64,000 nt of DNA from Pseudomonas shirazensis (GTDB lineage Bacteria; Pseudomonadota; Gammaproteobacteria; Pseudomonadales; Pseudomonadaceae): NCBI RefSeq assembly GCF_014268785.2, contig NZ_JABWRD020000001.1, positions 1,253,001 to 1,317,000 on the forward strand, in the 5' to 3' direction. The position numbers were made by a program, and so were the translations under genes. Every line of letters begins with the position of its first letter. Position 1 is the stretch's first letter. Below, piece after piece: positions 63,529-64,000 of the stretch. Under the pieces are notes generated by a model. The model searched no databases and was not told the origin of the DNA. It saw nothing but the letters and a program-made list of their open reading frames with translations.

Positions 63529-63836
63529 ATTCACAATGTTAACCCACTGAGGCCCGACCGCGAGAATTGCCAGAGCTCAAAGGAGTCGATCATCCGGGCA
63601 GCCTAGGGGTTGCGCCGTGGCCTCTCCTCTCCAGAAATAGCTACGTGCATGACGTTTATTGCTGCCAGTCCCGCTAGTTGAATTCGTTGCCAGCAACATA
63701 CTTTGGTCAGTCTGGGGCTGGCATGCCCAAGCTTGGGCGTTAATCGTGCTGCAGGTGGTGCTGCGCCTCATGAACCTCAGGGGGTTCGAGAAATATTAAA
63801 AGCAATTCTGAGAATACACGCCGCGGAGCTGACGGA
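63529..63836. other. 308-bp gap without supported gene
   Basis: The stretch after the kinase stop has no frame with a ribosome site and no clear hairpin with T-run. It leads into the insertion-sequence remnant. Confidence 0.4.
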
Positions 63837-64000
63837 TCAGCGCCTACGCTCAAGATCTTCCGCCATCAAGAGCGCGGTAGCTTTTTTTAGTATCGACTTC
63901 TCGCGTTCAAGACGCGTGATGCGAGCTTCTAACTCTTGGATTTTTTTGCTGCTCTGGCGTCAACGCTTTGATGGCCGGCGTGATGCCGCCGCGCTCTGCT
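63837..64000 (-). pseudogene. IS3-family OrfA C-terminal remnant, frameshifted, cut by window edge
   Basis: The minus strand ends a transposase OrfA: AERGGITPAIKALTPEQQK in one frame, then IQELEARITRLEREKSILKK and ATALLMAEDLERRR in another, with a stop at 63837. The frames break at an A7 run (plus-strand T7, 63951-63957); one A fewer would join them. This is a leucine-zipper type OrfA end. The rest lies outside the window. Confidence 0.72.

Noticed and set aside
63951..63957. Programmed -1 frameshift site of an IS3 element
   Set aside because: The shift needed here is +1 and lies inside OrfA rather than at its end, so a mutation or read error fits better.

Overview
The window is chromosomal DNA of a Pseudomonas, most like the P. 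putida / P. fluorescens group. The evidence is GC-rich coding, many small Pseudomonas-type families (DUF1652, DUF3203, DUF6555, KGG stress proteins), and a CrcY-type small RNA lying between a hydroxymethylglutaryl-CoA lyase gene and an mgtC-like gene, the arrangement I recall for P. putida. No rRNA, tRNA or CRISPR array was seen. All assignments come from reading the sequence; no database search was run.

1-4.1 kb: type VI secretion accessory locus. Two paralogous DUF6708 membrane proteins, sharing a nearly identical 313-bp block, flank a headless C-terminal part of a VasX/BTH_I2691-type effector; a PAAR spike-tip gene follows. 4.1-10.1 kb: a methyltransferase, a sulfonate-type binding protein with a class-C flavin monooxygenase, an isolated (S)-ureidoglycine aminohydrolase, small proteins and a pirin. 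10.2-13.7 kb: a LysR regulator, liuR with the HMG-CoA lyase gene, the CrcY region (sigma-54 promoter, six CA motifs, UUCG hairpin) and mgtC. 13.8-25 kb: DUF3203, ccoG, a MocR regulator, a hybrid histidine kinase, an SDR, a marR-emrA-emrB efflux operon and phosphoglucomutase. 25-30.5 kb: a DNA-repair operon with an unknown protein, a FAN1-type VRR-NUC nuclease and an XPD/DinG-like helicase carrying a PD-(D/E)XK nuclease domain. 31-33.1 kb: a quinone-oxidoreductase-like dehydrogenase and a divergent LysR gene.

33.10-38.40 kb: a 5.3-kb accessory island. It is bounded by perfect 17-bp direct repeats, the left one being the 3' end of the LysR gene. It holds an IS5-type transposase remnant, a two-gene operon of unknown function (a 690-aa protein and a roughly 510-aa protein split by a frameshift at a G8 tract), a PrlF-YhaV toxin-antitoxin pair with a palindromic operator, and a relict integrase-leader-like end without an integrase. 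The two-gene operon is the best candidate here for an undescribed, possibly defensive, system.

38.9-59.3 kb: a stress-adaptation region with a zinc alcohol dehydrogenase, three SDRs, DUF421, a second cytochrome bo-type oxidase operon in which cyoB and cyoC are fused in frame, MscS, a ferritin-like DUF892 protein, manganese catalase, two KGG-repeat proteins with matching leader hairpins, a Nudix hydrolase and two GH13 enzymes, one with a 9-bp in-frame tandem repeat. Remnants of DUF892 and EAL-domain genes lie between them. 59.4-63.5 kb: a 1367-aa CheB-CheR-PAS-kinase-receiver protein that may serve as a sensor for this region (inference). The right edge carries an IS3-type OrfA remnant.
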